In this document: positions 48,684 through 59,742 of the stretch, piece by piece
How the letters are laid out: each line of letters opens with the position of its first letter
How positions within the stretch are numbered: the stretch's first letter is position 1
Assembly (NCBI GenBank): GCA_030068075.1
Contig: CM057834.1
Coordinates: 92,459,119 to 92,523,118 of the forward strand
Length of the DNA: 64,000 nucleotides
Origin: Paguma larvata
Taxonomy: Eukaryota; Chordata; Mammalia; Carnivora; Viverridae
Direction: 5' to 3'
Notes under the pieces: model-generated
Told to the model about the DNA's origin: nothing
What the model saw: the letters and a program-made list of their open reading frames with translations, nothing else
Databases searched by the model: none
Made by a program: the position numbers and the translations under genes

Positions 48684-49625
48684 ATGGGGCAGGAAAATAA
48701 AACCCAGACTTTGGGGAGTGAGTTCATTCTGCTGGGGTTGTCCAGTGACTGGAAGATGCAAGTCTTCCTCTTTGTCCTGGTCCTGACCATGTATTTGGTG
48801 ACTCTTGTGGGAAATGTTCTCATTCTTCTTCTGATCAGACTGGACAGCAGGCTTCATAACCCCATGTACTTCTTCCTTAGTGTTTTATCCTTTGTGGACC
48901 TTTGTTACTCAAACAGTATTGCCCCACAAATGCTGGCCCACCTGCTCTCAGCCCGGAAGTCGATCCTATTCTACAGCTGTGTGCTGCAGCTCTACATCTC
49001 CCTGGCGCTGGGTGGGTCTGAATTCTTCCTGCTGGGAGCCATGGCCTATGACCGCTATGTGGCTGTGTGCCACCCGTTACACTACACCGTCATCATGCAT
49101 GGACGGCTGTGTGTGGGGCTGGCTGCTGGCTGCTTGGTGGTTGGATTCACCAATTCACTGATGGAAACAATCATTACCTTCCGACTTCCCCTGTGTCACA
49201 ATGTTATTAATCACTTTGCCTGTGAGACCCTAGCCGTGCTACGGCTAGCCTGTGTGGACATCTCTTTCAACAAGGTCATGGTGGCCATCTCAGGATTTCT
49301 TGTGATCATGCTTCCCTGTTTCCTGGTTCTATTCTCCTATGTTCATATAGTTGTTGCCATTCTGAATATCCGTTCTGCTCAGGGACGTAGCAAAGCCTTT
49401 GGGACGTGTGCCTCCCACCTCACTGTGGTTTGCATGTGCTTTGGGGCGTCCATCTTCACCTACCTGGGCCCACGGTCAGCTTCCTCAGAGGAAAAGGAGA
49501 AGATGAATGCTCTGTTCTATGCTCTGGTGGCCCCTATGTTGAACCCCTTGATCTACAGCTTGAGAAATAGGGACGTTATGGCTGCTCTCCGAAAAGTTCT
49601 AGAGAAATTCAGAGACAAAGAGTAA
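48684..49625 (+). CDS. Olfactory receptor OR-3 (tandem unit B), intact
   Basis: Intact 313-residue class II olfactory receptor. The open frame can be read from a TTG at 48666, but the correct start is the ATG at 48684, aligned with OR-2 and OR-4 and giving MGQENKTQT. All family motifs are present: LHNPMYFFL, MAYDRYVAVCHPLHY, SY in TM5, KAFGTCASHL and PMLNPLIYSLRN. Notable residues: Met25, Ile79, Leu95, Val100, Leu101, and His221 at the inner end of TM5 where OR-2 and OR-4 have Arg. The short leader differs from its sisters (GGTCCTGAAAAAACTC instead of GGTCCTCAGAAACTC), removing a second AG, so only the TTTAG acceptor at 48658-48662 remains. Unit B lacks the L1 but has two private SINEs upstream of this gene. 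Same subfamily as OR-1, OR-2 and OR-4. Confidence 0.95.
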   Translation: MGQENKTQTLGSEFILLGLSSDWKMQVFLFVLVLTMYLVTLVGNVLILLLIRLDSRLHNPMYFFLSVLSFVDLCYSNSIAPQMLAHLLSARKSILFYSCVLQLYISLALGGSEFFLLGAMAYDRYVAVCHPLHYTVIMHGRLCVGLAAGCLVVGFTNSLMETIITFRLPLCHNVINHFACETLAVLRLACVDISFNKVMVAISGFLVIMLPCFLVLFSYVHIVVAILNIRSAQGRSKAFGTCASHLTVVCMCFGASIFTYLGPRSASSEEKEKMNALFYALVAPMLNPLIYSLRNRDVMAALRKVLEKFRDKE

Positions 49626-49954
49626 AGATCATAAGAGTTTCTTGTCATCTATCATCAAAACCCAAAAGGAGATCAGCTGAGGGTAGACAACTACCCTAGC
49701 TGAAGAAGACTAATGTGCCCTTGCATTTGGTTAAATCAAACTTCTACCTGATTAATGAATTTCCTTACATAGGTCAACGCCAGGTAATTCACATGTCAGT
49801 GATCCACGAGAGGGCCCCTTCTAAGATCGTCTTCTTTCAGGGATCCAGTGGTTTTAGTCCTCATCTGGACAGACTGCACAACATTTATTTTATAACTACA
49901 TCAGTGTATACAGAAATGATGTGCAGCTTCATCCCGCAGACCTCGTGTGGAAGG

Positions 49955-49960
49955 AATAAA
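49955..49960 (+). terminator. Possible poly(A) signal of OR-3
   Basis: AATAAA 330 bp after the stop, followed within 20-40 bp by TGTGAGGTCTGATG, a GT-rich downstream element. Confidence 0.4.
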
Positions 49961-52900
49961 TACTGAGAAACTACCTGTGAGGTCTGATGTACCTGTGGAA
50001 CAGAATGGAGAATGTGTTTCTATGTGACAAGACTCCATTTATATGTAGAACAGCCTTATTTCTCCCAGGATAATCACAAATGGTTTCTTAGTACCCATCA
50101 AAGCAGGTTATAAAAGTAAGTACAATTAAAACTATGGTATTGGTATAGAAAAAGGTGTGAATCAAAATACAATCCTCAAAGAATCTTTTGCATATAGGAA
50201 TTTAATATATCATCAATGTATAATATCAAATTAATAGAGGAAAATACATACCACTAAATAAATGATGTTGGGACAAATGGCTCTACTGTCAGGACAAAGA
50301 AATATCACCTTACCTTTTATATGCAGTGAGAAATGAACTCTAATATCTAAAGGTGAGGAAGTAAATGCATTTGACGTACGAGTTCATAATTGCTCCCTCC
50401 TAATATTGTACTAAATAACGGTAAAAGGCTAGGAAAGAAGATAATATCTCCACAAGTAAGGAGGACAATAAATAAGAAAAAAAAAGTCTTTGAAGAGAAA
50501 TGTCAGCGACAATTGGAAGCTAGGGAGCAACTTTTCCCCCCTCTTCTCTTATATTTTTAAGGTCCAGCACTAACAGGCTCTCCTACAATTGCCCTTCCAA
50601 CTCCAGCACTCACAGGGCATAGTGCATGAGGTTAGTGTGCTTAGGGAGTGGGTCTCGGGCCACTGGCTGGGAGAAGATACTATTTTCAAAGCTGCCACAG
50701 TAAGTTGGGTAGAATGAATCACACGCCCATTCCTAGAGCAATGGTAGGTAGCCGAGCAGAGGGGAACAGCAGCCTGGTCACGATCACGGACTCAAGGCCC
50801 ATGAGTGGACATCTCCCTCCCTCTTGGAGAAGGGAATACTCAGAGTTCTACAGGTTTCACTACACAGAGCTTAACATCCTCACTGGAGTTTTTCCACACA
50901 GGATGGCTGTACTTTTATTAAAGATTCTGATTGCTGAAAATCTCCAATTACAAACCAGTGTAGCAGCGATTATCTTCCTTAAAGGAAAAGGTGGAGGTTT
51001 TCAGAAGGTTCCAGGATGTGGTGGTAGAATTCCAGACTTAGCGAGCAGCCCCACCTTAGCGTCCCCTCCCTAGGACCTTGCATATAGAAGTCTCCCTGTC
51101 CATGCTCAGATCAGACAATGAACTACAACGCATCACATTGGCCCCCTGAATTTACTGGTTGGGAGCTATTGCTCAAAGGAATGTGGAGATGGGTGAACTG
51201 GAATGAGGAATTTGAGATGAAATCACCACTTCATGCTCATCAAGTGGAGAAAAAATTTCCTCCATGCAAGGCTGGTGTCATTGAAGACCCACAAGCACCC
51301 CACTCCCTTGAGAAATTAAGGTTTGGAGAGCTCCTTTCTATGCACGGGGGGACAAGGAGACAAAACTTTGAACTGCAAAGTTGAAATGGGGGCTAGGGTG
51401 TTTGGTGCATAAGTGGCCAGACAGATGGGTAGGGTAAAGACAAGAAATCTAAAAAACAAAGCATAATTGGCCCCTTGAGATTTCGTCACTGAAGTTGGGG
51501 AAAGTTACCTGTTCCAATTGCACTTGTTTCATATTTTGCAATGTGCCCAGCCCTGCCATTTTTCCAAGGCATACGATGACCTCCTCCACTTTCCAGAGGT
51601 GAGTCAGCCCTTGTCAGTGTCTTTTTAACACTTATTTAGCAACCTGAGTTCTGAAAGCAAGTTCCTGTAATCAGTAGTCCCCTCCTGTGTTCTTCAAGCC
51701 TGAGAGCATGGTGGCGTGACATAGTTCTCCTCTCCGGGAGATTTGTCCTAAGAAAATATGCTCTGGCTGTTCAACTTAGGAAGCCAGAAATTCCAAGTGA
51801 CTTAAGGGTTCCCCACCTGTGGTGGCCTGAGCCTGCTAATAAGTTGGCATCTGTGGTCATCTCTGCTTTTTGCCCACTGACTCCTGGAATCAGGGCCCAG
51901 ATGTCAGGCGATGCTGAGGGTCCTTTTCTGCACTGATGTCAGTAGAAAGACGACTCCCTCGGAGATTAGTTCTTTCCTCTCCATACAGAACTTCTGTTTG
52001 GGGAAAAAGTCTTTGGGGCAACATCCTTGTCTAATTTGCTCCCTGCATCCACCCCTCTGGGGCTGGCCAGGAACCTAACACAGCATTGCTAGGACCCAGC
52101 TTCCACACCTGCACGCTGAATAGGCAGTTTAGCTGATGCCTGTTGTTAAAACAAGTCATTTTCAAGTTTACATTTTCAAGTGTGTTTCTGTTTGCTTATT
52201 AAATAACACATGTTCATTATATACATTTTTGCTATATAACTATGTGTCTGTCCTCCCCAGGAAAGTCTTAGTTTATGCCATTATGTTTATTTTACAGACA
52301 TGAAAAGTGCTGTCCTAGGTTTTTAGGGGATGTATGCTTTCCCACAACGCTCCATTCCAGTGGGATGGGTCTTTCAAACTGCAAATCAGATGTTCAAGCT
52401 GCATGAAATGCTCCAAAGAGGCATAGGCATTGTTGCAACGACGTTGTTGTAAATGATAAATATAGCCATTCCACTTGCAGTAAAAATTGTGTGGGCTACT
52501 CCCCATGCCTGGTTGTAGCTTTAAGCTCATTCTCTAAGTACTCTTGGTCTGGGTAGAGGAAACAGTGTCACAGTCGTCAGTGCTAGATAGATTGGAGCTG
52601 AGCAGAGTACAGGAGGAGGGAGGAGGCAGGCGGACCCAGGAGTCCTAACTTTTCCTGTTCTGATCTCTTTGACCTCTGCTAGTCCTGTCTGCTCTCTATG
52701 CACTTTACTTCCCCATCTTTTTTTGTCCCATATCCCTCTCCTTTCCCAACTGATTTTAAAGCCAGAGGAAAGGGATCTGGGTTTCTGAGCATCCACAGGG
52801 TGCTGTGGCAATGCAGAGATGACTCTGGTAAAGTATTTGCTCATCCTTACAAAGTAGATTATGGTAAAGTGGCTGAAAAATAGAAATGAATGCCTGCGTG

Positions 52901-54149
52901 ATTTAGCTCAGTAATGCCAAATACACGTACCTTTGCTAAGTGTTTTTGAGTGTGCTCATTTTTTTGGTGGGGAATTCAGGGTTTTTCAGTAGGGTCACTG
53001 AGGAACAATTTGTCCTGGAGATTTATGTGTGTGTGTGGTGGGAGGGTTGCCCTAAAAGGTCTCACTGTTGATTTGTTCGGGGAATTCATCAGTGTCCCAG
53101 GTAAATCTATTTTGAGCATGATTTCTACCATGATAGAGCCAAATTCTAGAAAATTTGACTGAAAGAAGGACTAAAATAATAAATTATAATAAAGGACTAA
53201 AACTAACACTCTCGGATTGAATATCAAGACATAAAATATCAGAAGCCCTGGTATATAAAATATTGGGTAGCTTTAGCAATATGTACAGTGATTTTATGTT
53301 GAGAAAATGGCATCTATAAATCTCTTCTCTCATTTTCATTGTTTCCATTTCTTCTTCATTTGGTATCATTTCTTTTTCCTTGGCTTTGTCATTGTACTAT
53401 TTTCTTCTTTGTCTTCCCTTCTGGCTTCTTTTTTCCTTTCTGACCATTAATAATCTCTCTGACTTTTGACTTTTTTCCATAGAAAGCATATCAATGACTT
53501 TGCTCATTTATTTATTATTATTTACATCTCGATATTCTCCTCTTCCTCTGTTTAACTTTTTGTAACTTTCTCTTTCAAATACTTATCTATTTACTACTTG
53601 TTTATTTAAATTTGGGGTAGTGTTGATTTTTTTTTTAAAGAACGATTTTTAATGAAAGACATTTAATAGAGAATTTTAAATTGGGATTAATTCATATCAC
53701 ATAAAATTTACCATTTTGTAGTACACAATTTGACATCAGCATCACAATTCAGCAGAATCCCAGAGTTGTGGTTTCATGTAGTGAGTGTACACTGAGTTGG
53801 TATGAAAGAACTTTTGAATAGCTAAGGAACGAGTGTGTGTTTTTGTGTGTGGCACCCCCAGGGGGCGCTCCTGAAAGCATTTTTCTGACTGAAAAGAACT
53901 GGATGTCTTCTCCACTTGTGTAATGATTTGGGTTTAACTAGGCTGCCAGCCACTCAACATTTTACCTCTGCATTTGGTGTGATTATCAAGTGGCCTGGAA
54001 ATGTAGCCTACCTTTTGTGTTAGTGTGATAGTCACTATCTACTCAAACAGAAGGGGAGGGGGGAAATGTAGGCACTACACATAAGTACTCACCACTAAAG
54101 ATAATAGAGTCCAGGATTCCCATAGGAAGTAGATAGGAAGGGACAAATC

Positions 54150-54161
54150 TCACCAATGAGA
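54150..54161 (+). promoter_or_regulatory. Degraded Olf/EBF-like motif, unit C
   Basis: TCACCAATGAGA at the equivalent position; two differences from unit A probably weaken a match to the EBF core. Confidence 0.2.
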
Positions 54162-54515
54162 CCAGACTCATCCCCACAGCCCAAGATCCTTTATTGGACT
54201 CATCTTTTCCTTGTTAGGGATAGTCTTTTGGCTGAACAAAACTGTACTTAGGTTTCATCTTCATTAGCAAACTGACTTTAAACAATTAACACATTAAAAC
54301 AATTTATCCATTTCTGACATTAGATCATTTTTGTTTCCGCTTGTGTCCATAATCATAGCCCTTCATTTTTTCTTAAGGGAGAAAGAAATGATTCCCTGCC
54401 ATGGACCCCGTCTTGCACTCATCACCACATCAGACACAAAGTAGAAGCATGATCGTGTTTCTGAGTTTGTGAAAGAGGCCAGCTATTCCTGTGTTACAAG
54501 AGAGTTTCTAAATGA

Positions 54516-54584
54516 GGGAGACCTGCTTTGTTTCTCCTTGTCCTGTTGTGGATGTGACGCGGAGGACAGACTGCAACATCACAG
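54516..54584 (+). other. Predicted 5' noncoding exon end of OR-4 with splice donor
   Basis: Unit C equivalent: CAG|GTAAGTGGG with the intron starting at 54585, 3.9 kb before the OR-4 ATG. The donor itself is unchanged although nearby bases differ from A and B. Exon start unknown. Confidence 0.5.
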
Positions 54585-55257
54585 GTAAGTGGGAGGCACC
54601 TCCTCAGCCCCGCCATGACTCTGAGGTGGTAGGATCAAAGACTCCTGAGACTCCTGTTATGTCTCCTGAGTTTTATATTAGGTGAATCCACAGCCTTTCC
54701 ACAGGGACTATGGCTGTGCTGCACACGGGGTCATGCTGTGCACAGGAGCACAAGGGACGTGCCCCAGGCTATCAGGCAACCCCGTTTTCCTGCTGACCCC
54801 TCCTGTGGCTAGTCACTTCGCTTCATTTGTCAGCTGTCAATAATGGCCAGTTTCAGAGTATTGTGATGATGTTTATAATATATATTACACTGTATTGTAT
54901 TGTTTGTTAGATTTTATTGTATTATATCACTTATTAGATATATAGAGTATAATTTGGTATAGAGTAAGAAATAAAATGTTTGTTTAGATCCACTCGATAC
55001 ACCACAGGTGCAGTTACGGTTTAAATTCTTTCTTAACAGTCTTCCAAGCCGGTTAAGTTTTGCACTCTAGATAAGCAGGAGTGTTTCAGGAACTTGTTTG
55101 CTTTCCACCATAAGAATAGATAAGATTGAGAAGATTTTGTAAAACTTAATGATTCACAGGGTAATTGACCTACGTAAGTTATCTGAAAGAATTTTACAAA
55201 AAGATTTTTCTGTGACTTTTATACCGTACGTTTTATTTATTTTTAATTTTTAGTTTT

Positions 55258-55447
55258 TTAAAAAATGTTTATTGTTGAGAGAGGGAGAGTGTGGGAGGGG
55301 CAGAGAGAGAGGGAAACAGAGGATCTGAAAGGGGCTCTGAGCCGAGACTGCTGAGAGTGACGGACACTGAACTCAAACCCACCAACCACGAGATCATGAC
55401 CTGACCCGATGTTGGACGCTCGACCGACTGAGCCACCCAGGTGCCCC
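55258..55447 (-). mobile_element. CAN-SINE shared by array units (unit C copy)
   Basis: Equivalent of 29605-29795, with the flank CAACACATCACTTTTTATAT. Confidence 0.9.
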
Positions 55448-57367
55448 AACACATCACTTTTTATATATATCAAAAATAGAGTTCTAAAAAAATCAAAATC
55501 ACTTATCCAAATTATGTATCACTCAGAAATGCACTTGCCTGACTACATTACTGAGCAAGCATAACAGAGCTTTCATGACAAATGTCCTCCTTTTGGGTGT
55601 TTTTGGAGACCGGTAGGAAAACACTACTTGTTTTGAAATTGTTTGATTTTTTTTAAAAAGGACATTTACGTCCTGGTTATAGGAGTGTCAGTGTAAGCGA
55701 ATCTAGCATTACCCGGCCCCTTCACGTTCACGCTCCCTGCGTGCACGCGTGCACCTTTGATGTACCTGGAAGAGTGGCTTCCTCAGGGTCACATCTGAGC
55801 CCTGGGCAGACAGGACTGAAGAAAGGTGATCTGGACTCAGTCTTACATAGGGTGTGGTTCAATTCACTGGCTTTGCTTTAAAGGATAGGTTACAATAGGA
55901 ATACATCATGGAAACAAGTCATCACACTTTGGTATGTTTCAGGTCGTATTAAGCGAGATTTATATAGTTGTTTGGCTTATTTTGTGAAATCCTAACACAA
56001 AGCAGTAAGTATGAAATAACTTAATTTCATCAACATTTTTATTTTCAGCAATTCTTGAAAAGTATAAATATATATACACATGTGTAAAAGAGGTATGATT
56101 CTTTCCTAAAACTGCAGATTTTCAGATGTCAGAGAGAGAGCTGTGCAAAGTGTGGTCTTTTTAGCTATTGGTGAATCTCTAAAAAGCTTGGGGTGCTAAG
56201 AATACATACAGAAGTATATGAAAGGATAGGGAAATACTGTAAACATACTAATCCATATCTTGATCAGGGATTTCATGAGAAGGAAATTTTCTAACCACTA
56301 TAATGACAATATTTTTTTATCTCAATGAAAAATATGGCAAAATGAAAAGAAGCTAATGTACAAATAGGTGTGGTGCAATAGATATTACAAGGAAAGGAAC
56401 ACAAAAAAAATTAAGACCATGCTATTGGTTTTTACCTACGAGGCTGAACAATCTGTTAATTTGAACATTCTGGAAAAATAACATTCTTGATTATGACCTA
56501 CTTATTTATCTTAAAGATTGAATTCTTTATTTTATTACACAGTGAGGAGCTTTCCTTCCATTGTGAATTTCTTTGCCAGTCTTGTAGCTAAGCATCATGT
56601 TCCATCCAGTTAATTCTAGTGTGGGTGCCTGGAAGCTTCCAGTGCAAAGCCTTGAATGGATTTCTCACACTGTTCGATCATTTCCACTGATTGCTGTGTA
56701 ACACTCTATTTCTGAAAACTTGGTTGTTAATAAATTCCTAGGTATGTCTTGTCTTATTCAAAACTATACTTTATCATGTACATTTTATGACTAATTCTCT
56801 GAGTGTTACTATCTACATGGCAATGAACCTTAATCCTAAGTCTCTCAACCATCTGTGTTACAAGTTGTATGATCTCTAATAATTCTTCTAAGTTTTAAGG
56901 CTAAAAATGGAAGTTTTAGGTAAACGCAGTTGGCGTCTGCTATCTGTCTATAGTTATTACACGAATATCATAGAAGCCATTTGGGTAATTATCTTTCAGT
57001 AGATGTTTCATGTACTGTCCGGGATGGTCTCTAACTTCAGAATTCCATCTCTACTCTGTAGTTATGGATCGCTCCTTTCCTTCAGTAAGTAAGCAAAAGA
57101 AAAGACTCATAAAAGAAATTTTGTTTTTGGGTCAACAAAGTACTGCCTATGTCCTCAGTTCTATAATTAACACCTGATTTTCTATCCTTCTGTCTTCATG
57201 GGTAAGGACTGACAAATAGTGTGTTGAGAAATGGAGGAGCTGTTCCTTCCTTGAGAAAACATCATTATTAAGTAACAACTTCATGTTGTTAAACTAGTTA
57301 TTAAATTCCCCTTGAGGGCATGGGAAATGAATTTTAGCCACCATATATACTTCCTTTTCATACAACA

Positions 57368-57547
57368 CCTGATTATATGTTTATTTTGAAATGAGAGAAA
57401 GAGAGAGGGAGAGAGAGAGAATCCAAGCAGGATCTATGTTGTCAGCACATATTCCTATATGGGGCTTGAAACCATGAACTATGAGATCATGACCTGAGCC
57501 AAAATCAAGAGTTGGATGCTTAACGAACTGAGACATCCAGGTGCCCC
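57368..57547 (-). mobile_element. CAN-SINE pair, left member (unit C)
   Basis: Equivalent of 37365-37546; ends CCAGGTGCCCC, followed by AACAACACCTGACTT. Confidence 0.88.
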
Positions 57548-57561
57548 AACAACACCTGACT

Positions 57562-57772
57562 TTTTAATTTTTTAAATGTTTCTTTATTTTTGAGAGAGAC
57601 AAAGTGCACAAACAAGAGAGGAGGAGGGTGTGAGAGGGAGACATAGATTCTGAACAGGCTCCAGACTCTCAAATGTCAGCCCAAAGCCCAAGGTGAGGTT
57701 CCAATTCACAAACAGTGATAGTGACCTAAGCCAAAGCCAGAAGCTCAACCAACTGAGGCACCCAGGTGCCCC
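57562..57772 (-). mobile_element. CAN-SINE pair, right member (unit C)
   Basis: Equivalent of 37561-37773; ends CACCCAGGTGCCCCT, followed by AACAACACCTGATTC. Confidence 0.88.
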
Positions 57773-58428
57773 TAACAACACCTGATTCTTAAGGTTGTCT
57801 GTCTGGTGTTGATCTCACTCATCACAACCTCTGGTGTGAGGTAGGTGGAGAAGGGACCTTTCATTTGACAGAGTCAAAATAAAAGTGCAATGTACAGCAA
57901 ATAAATTAAAAATCATTTATTAATAAAAATATAAGAATATTATTTAAAACATTCAGGGTTTCATGGACACATTCTCCCGAGGAGAGGTAAATAGGGTTGT
58001 GACTGAGATATCTAGGGGGAAACCCAATACACAAAAGGAAGTTAAATGGGACTGGATATCGGTCAATTCAGAAAAACATCTTTCATGTGAATCAAAAAAT
58101 TTCTCACCAAAAACACATGAATTCGCTCTAATGGATAGTAAATGGAATTGGAATTTAAGCCTAAATACTTCATTAAATTCCTTCCTCCATTTAAGAGCAG
58201 ATGTTTGGGAGAAGAAATGATGTTCCAATAAATTGAATTCCAAGAATGTAACTTCTTTTCTCCTTGATTTCCAGGTGTACAGCTGGGTCCCATTGTGCTC
58301 CTCCTATGGAGGTGTTCACAGAGAATGTGGATGGTGATTTGGCGGTGAAGTTCTAGAAGAACTTTCAGTTCATATGGGTAGGCTCTCCATATGGTCTAAA
58401 GGCCACTTTCCAATCCTGAGTTTTCATG

Positions 58429-58451
58429 ATTTGCTTTTTCCACATCTTTAG
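58429..58451 (+). promoter_or_regulatory. Predicted splice acceptor before OR-4 ATG
   Basis: TTTGCTTTTTCCACATCTTTAG ends 20 bp before the ATG at 58472, as in unit A. Confidence 0.55.
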
Positions 58452-58471
58452 AGTTTGGTCCTCAGAAATTC

Positions 58472-59413
58472 ATGGAGCAGGAAAATAAAACCCAGACGTC
58501 GGGGAGTGAGTTCATTCTGCTGGGGTTGTCCAGTGACTGGGAGACGCAAGTCTTCCTCTTTGTCCTGGTCCTGACCATGTATTTGGTGACTCTTGTGGGA
58601 AATGTTCTCATTCTTCTTCTGATCAGACTGGACAACAGACTTCATAACCCCATGTACTTCTTCCTTAGTCTTTTATCCTTCCTGGACCTTTGTTATTCAA
58701 ACAGTATTGCCCCACAAATGCTGGCCCACCTGCTCTCAGCCCGGAAGTCGATCCTATTCTACAGCTGTGTGCTCCAGCTCTACATCTCCCTGGCGCTGGG
58801 TGGGTCTGAATTCTTCCTGCTGGGAGCCATGGCCTATGACCGCTATATGGCTGTGTGCCACCCGCTACACTACACCGTCATCATGCATGGACGGCTGTGT
58901 GTGGGGCTGGCTACTGGCTGCTTGGTGGTTGGTTTCACCAATTCACTGATGGAAACAATCATTACCTTCCGGCTTCCCTTGTGTCACAATGTTATTAATC
59001 ACTTTGCCTGTGAGACCCTAGCTGTGCTACGGCTAGCCTGTGTGGACATCTCCTTCAACAAGGTCATGGTGGCCATCTCAGGATTTCTGTTGATCATTAT
59101 TCCCTGTTTCCTAGTTCTATTCTCCTATATTCGTATAGTTGCTGCCATTCTGAATATTCGTTCTGCTCAGGGACGTAGCAAAGCCTTTGGGACGTGTGCC
59201 TCTCACCTCACTGTGGTTTGCATGTGCTTTGGGGCATCCATCTTCACCTACCTGGGCCCACGGTCAGCCTCCTCAGAGGAAAAGGAGAAGATGGTTGCTC
59301 TGTTCTATGCTCTGGTGGCCCCTATGTTGAACCCCTTGATCTACAGCTTGAGGAATAGGGAAGTTATGGCTGCTCTCCGAAAGGTGCTAGAGAAATTCAG
59401 AGACAAAGAGTAA
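58472..59413 (+). CDS. Olfactory receptor OR-4 (tandem unit C), intact
   Basis: Intact 313-residue class II olfactory receptor, starting MEQENKTQT with the NKT sequon at 5-7. Motifs: GN (44-45), LHNPMYFFL (57-65), Cys99, MAYDRYMAVCHPLHY (120-134) with Met126 where the others have Val, SY (218-219), KAFGTCASHL and PMLNPLIYSLRN. It differs from OR-3 at 17 residues: 2, 10, 24, 25, 55, 67, 71, 126, 148, 207, 209, 210, 220, 221, 224, 275 and 297. Five of these (207-224) cluster in TM5, which in ORs helps line the odorant pocket (family knowledge), so ligand tuning may differ (inference). Acceptor TTTAG ends at 58451; a clear AATAAA lies 324 bp after the stop. Unit C has neither the L1 nor the unit B SINEs, so it is closest to the ancestral unit. 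Confidence 0.95.
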   Translation: MEQENKTQTSGSEFILLGLSSDWETQVFLFVLVLTMYLVTLVGNVLILLLIRLDNRLHNPMYFFLSLLSFLDLCYSNSIAPQMLAHLLSARKSILFYSCVLQLYISLALGGSEFFLLGAMAYDRYMAVCHPLHYTVIMHGRLCVGLATGCLVVGFTNSLMETIITFRLPLCHNVINHFACETLAVLRLACVDISFNKVMVAISGFLLIIIPCFLVLFSYIRIVAAILNIRSAQGRSKAFGTCASHLTVVCMCFGASIFTYLGPRSASSEEKEKMVALFYALVAPMLNPLIYSLRNREVMAALRKVLEKFRDKE

Positions 59414-59736
59414 AGATCATAAGAGTTTGTTGTTATCTATCATCAAAACCCAAAAGGAAATCAGCTGAGGGTAGACAGGACTCCCACATTTAAACTAAAG
59501 AAGACTATTATGCCCTGGCATTTGGATAAAGCATCCTTCTACCTGATTAATGAATTTCCTTATAAAGGTCAATGCTGGATAATTCACACGTCAGTGATCC
59601 ACGAGAGGGCTTCTTCTTGGATCATCTTCTTCTGTGTCCAGTGGTTTTAGCCTCATCTGCCCATTTTTTATTTTATTATTATATCAGTGTATGCAGAAAT
59701 GATATGCAGCTCATCTCGCAGACCTGGTGTGGAATG

Positions 59737-59742
59737 AATAAA
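59737..59742 (+). terminator. Possible poly(A) signal of OR-4
   Basis: AATAAA 324 bp after the stop, equivalent in position to the OR-3 signal, with TGTGAGGTCTG downstream. Confidence 0.4.

Larger units (their letters stand above)
39866..50086 (+). repeat. Tandem segmental duplication, unit B (carries OR-3)
   Basis: Second complete unit, 10.2 kb, in the same order and orientation as unit A. It lacks the L1: the empty site, GTAGATGTTTCATGTACTG, is near 46937. It has two SINEs absent from A and C (45401-45606 and 47208-47428). Anchor sequences recur with a spacing of about 10.2-10.3 kb between B and C, which becomes about 9.8 kb once the two SINEs and their duplicated targets are removed. The noncoding stretches 39866-43850, 44700-45000, 45621-47190 and 47984-48660 hold only array sequence; short open frames in them are not preserved between units. 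Confidence 0.9.
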
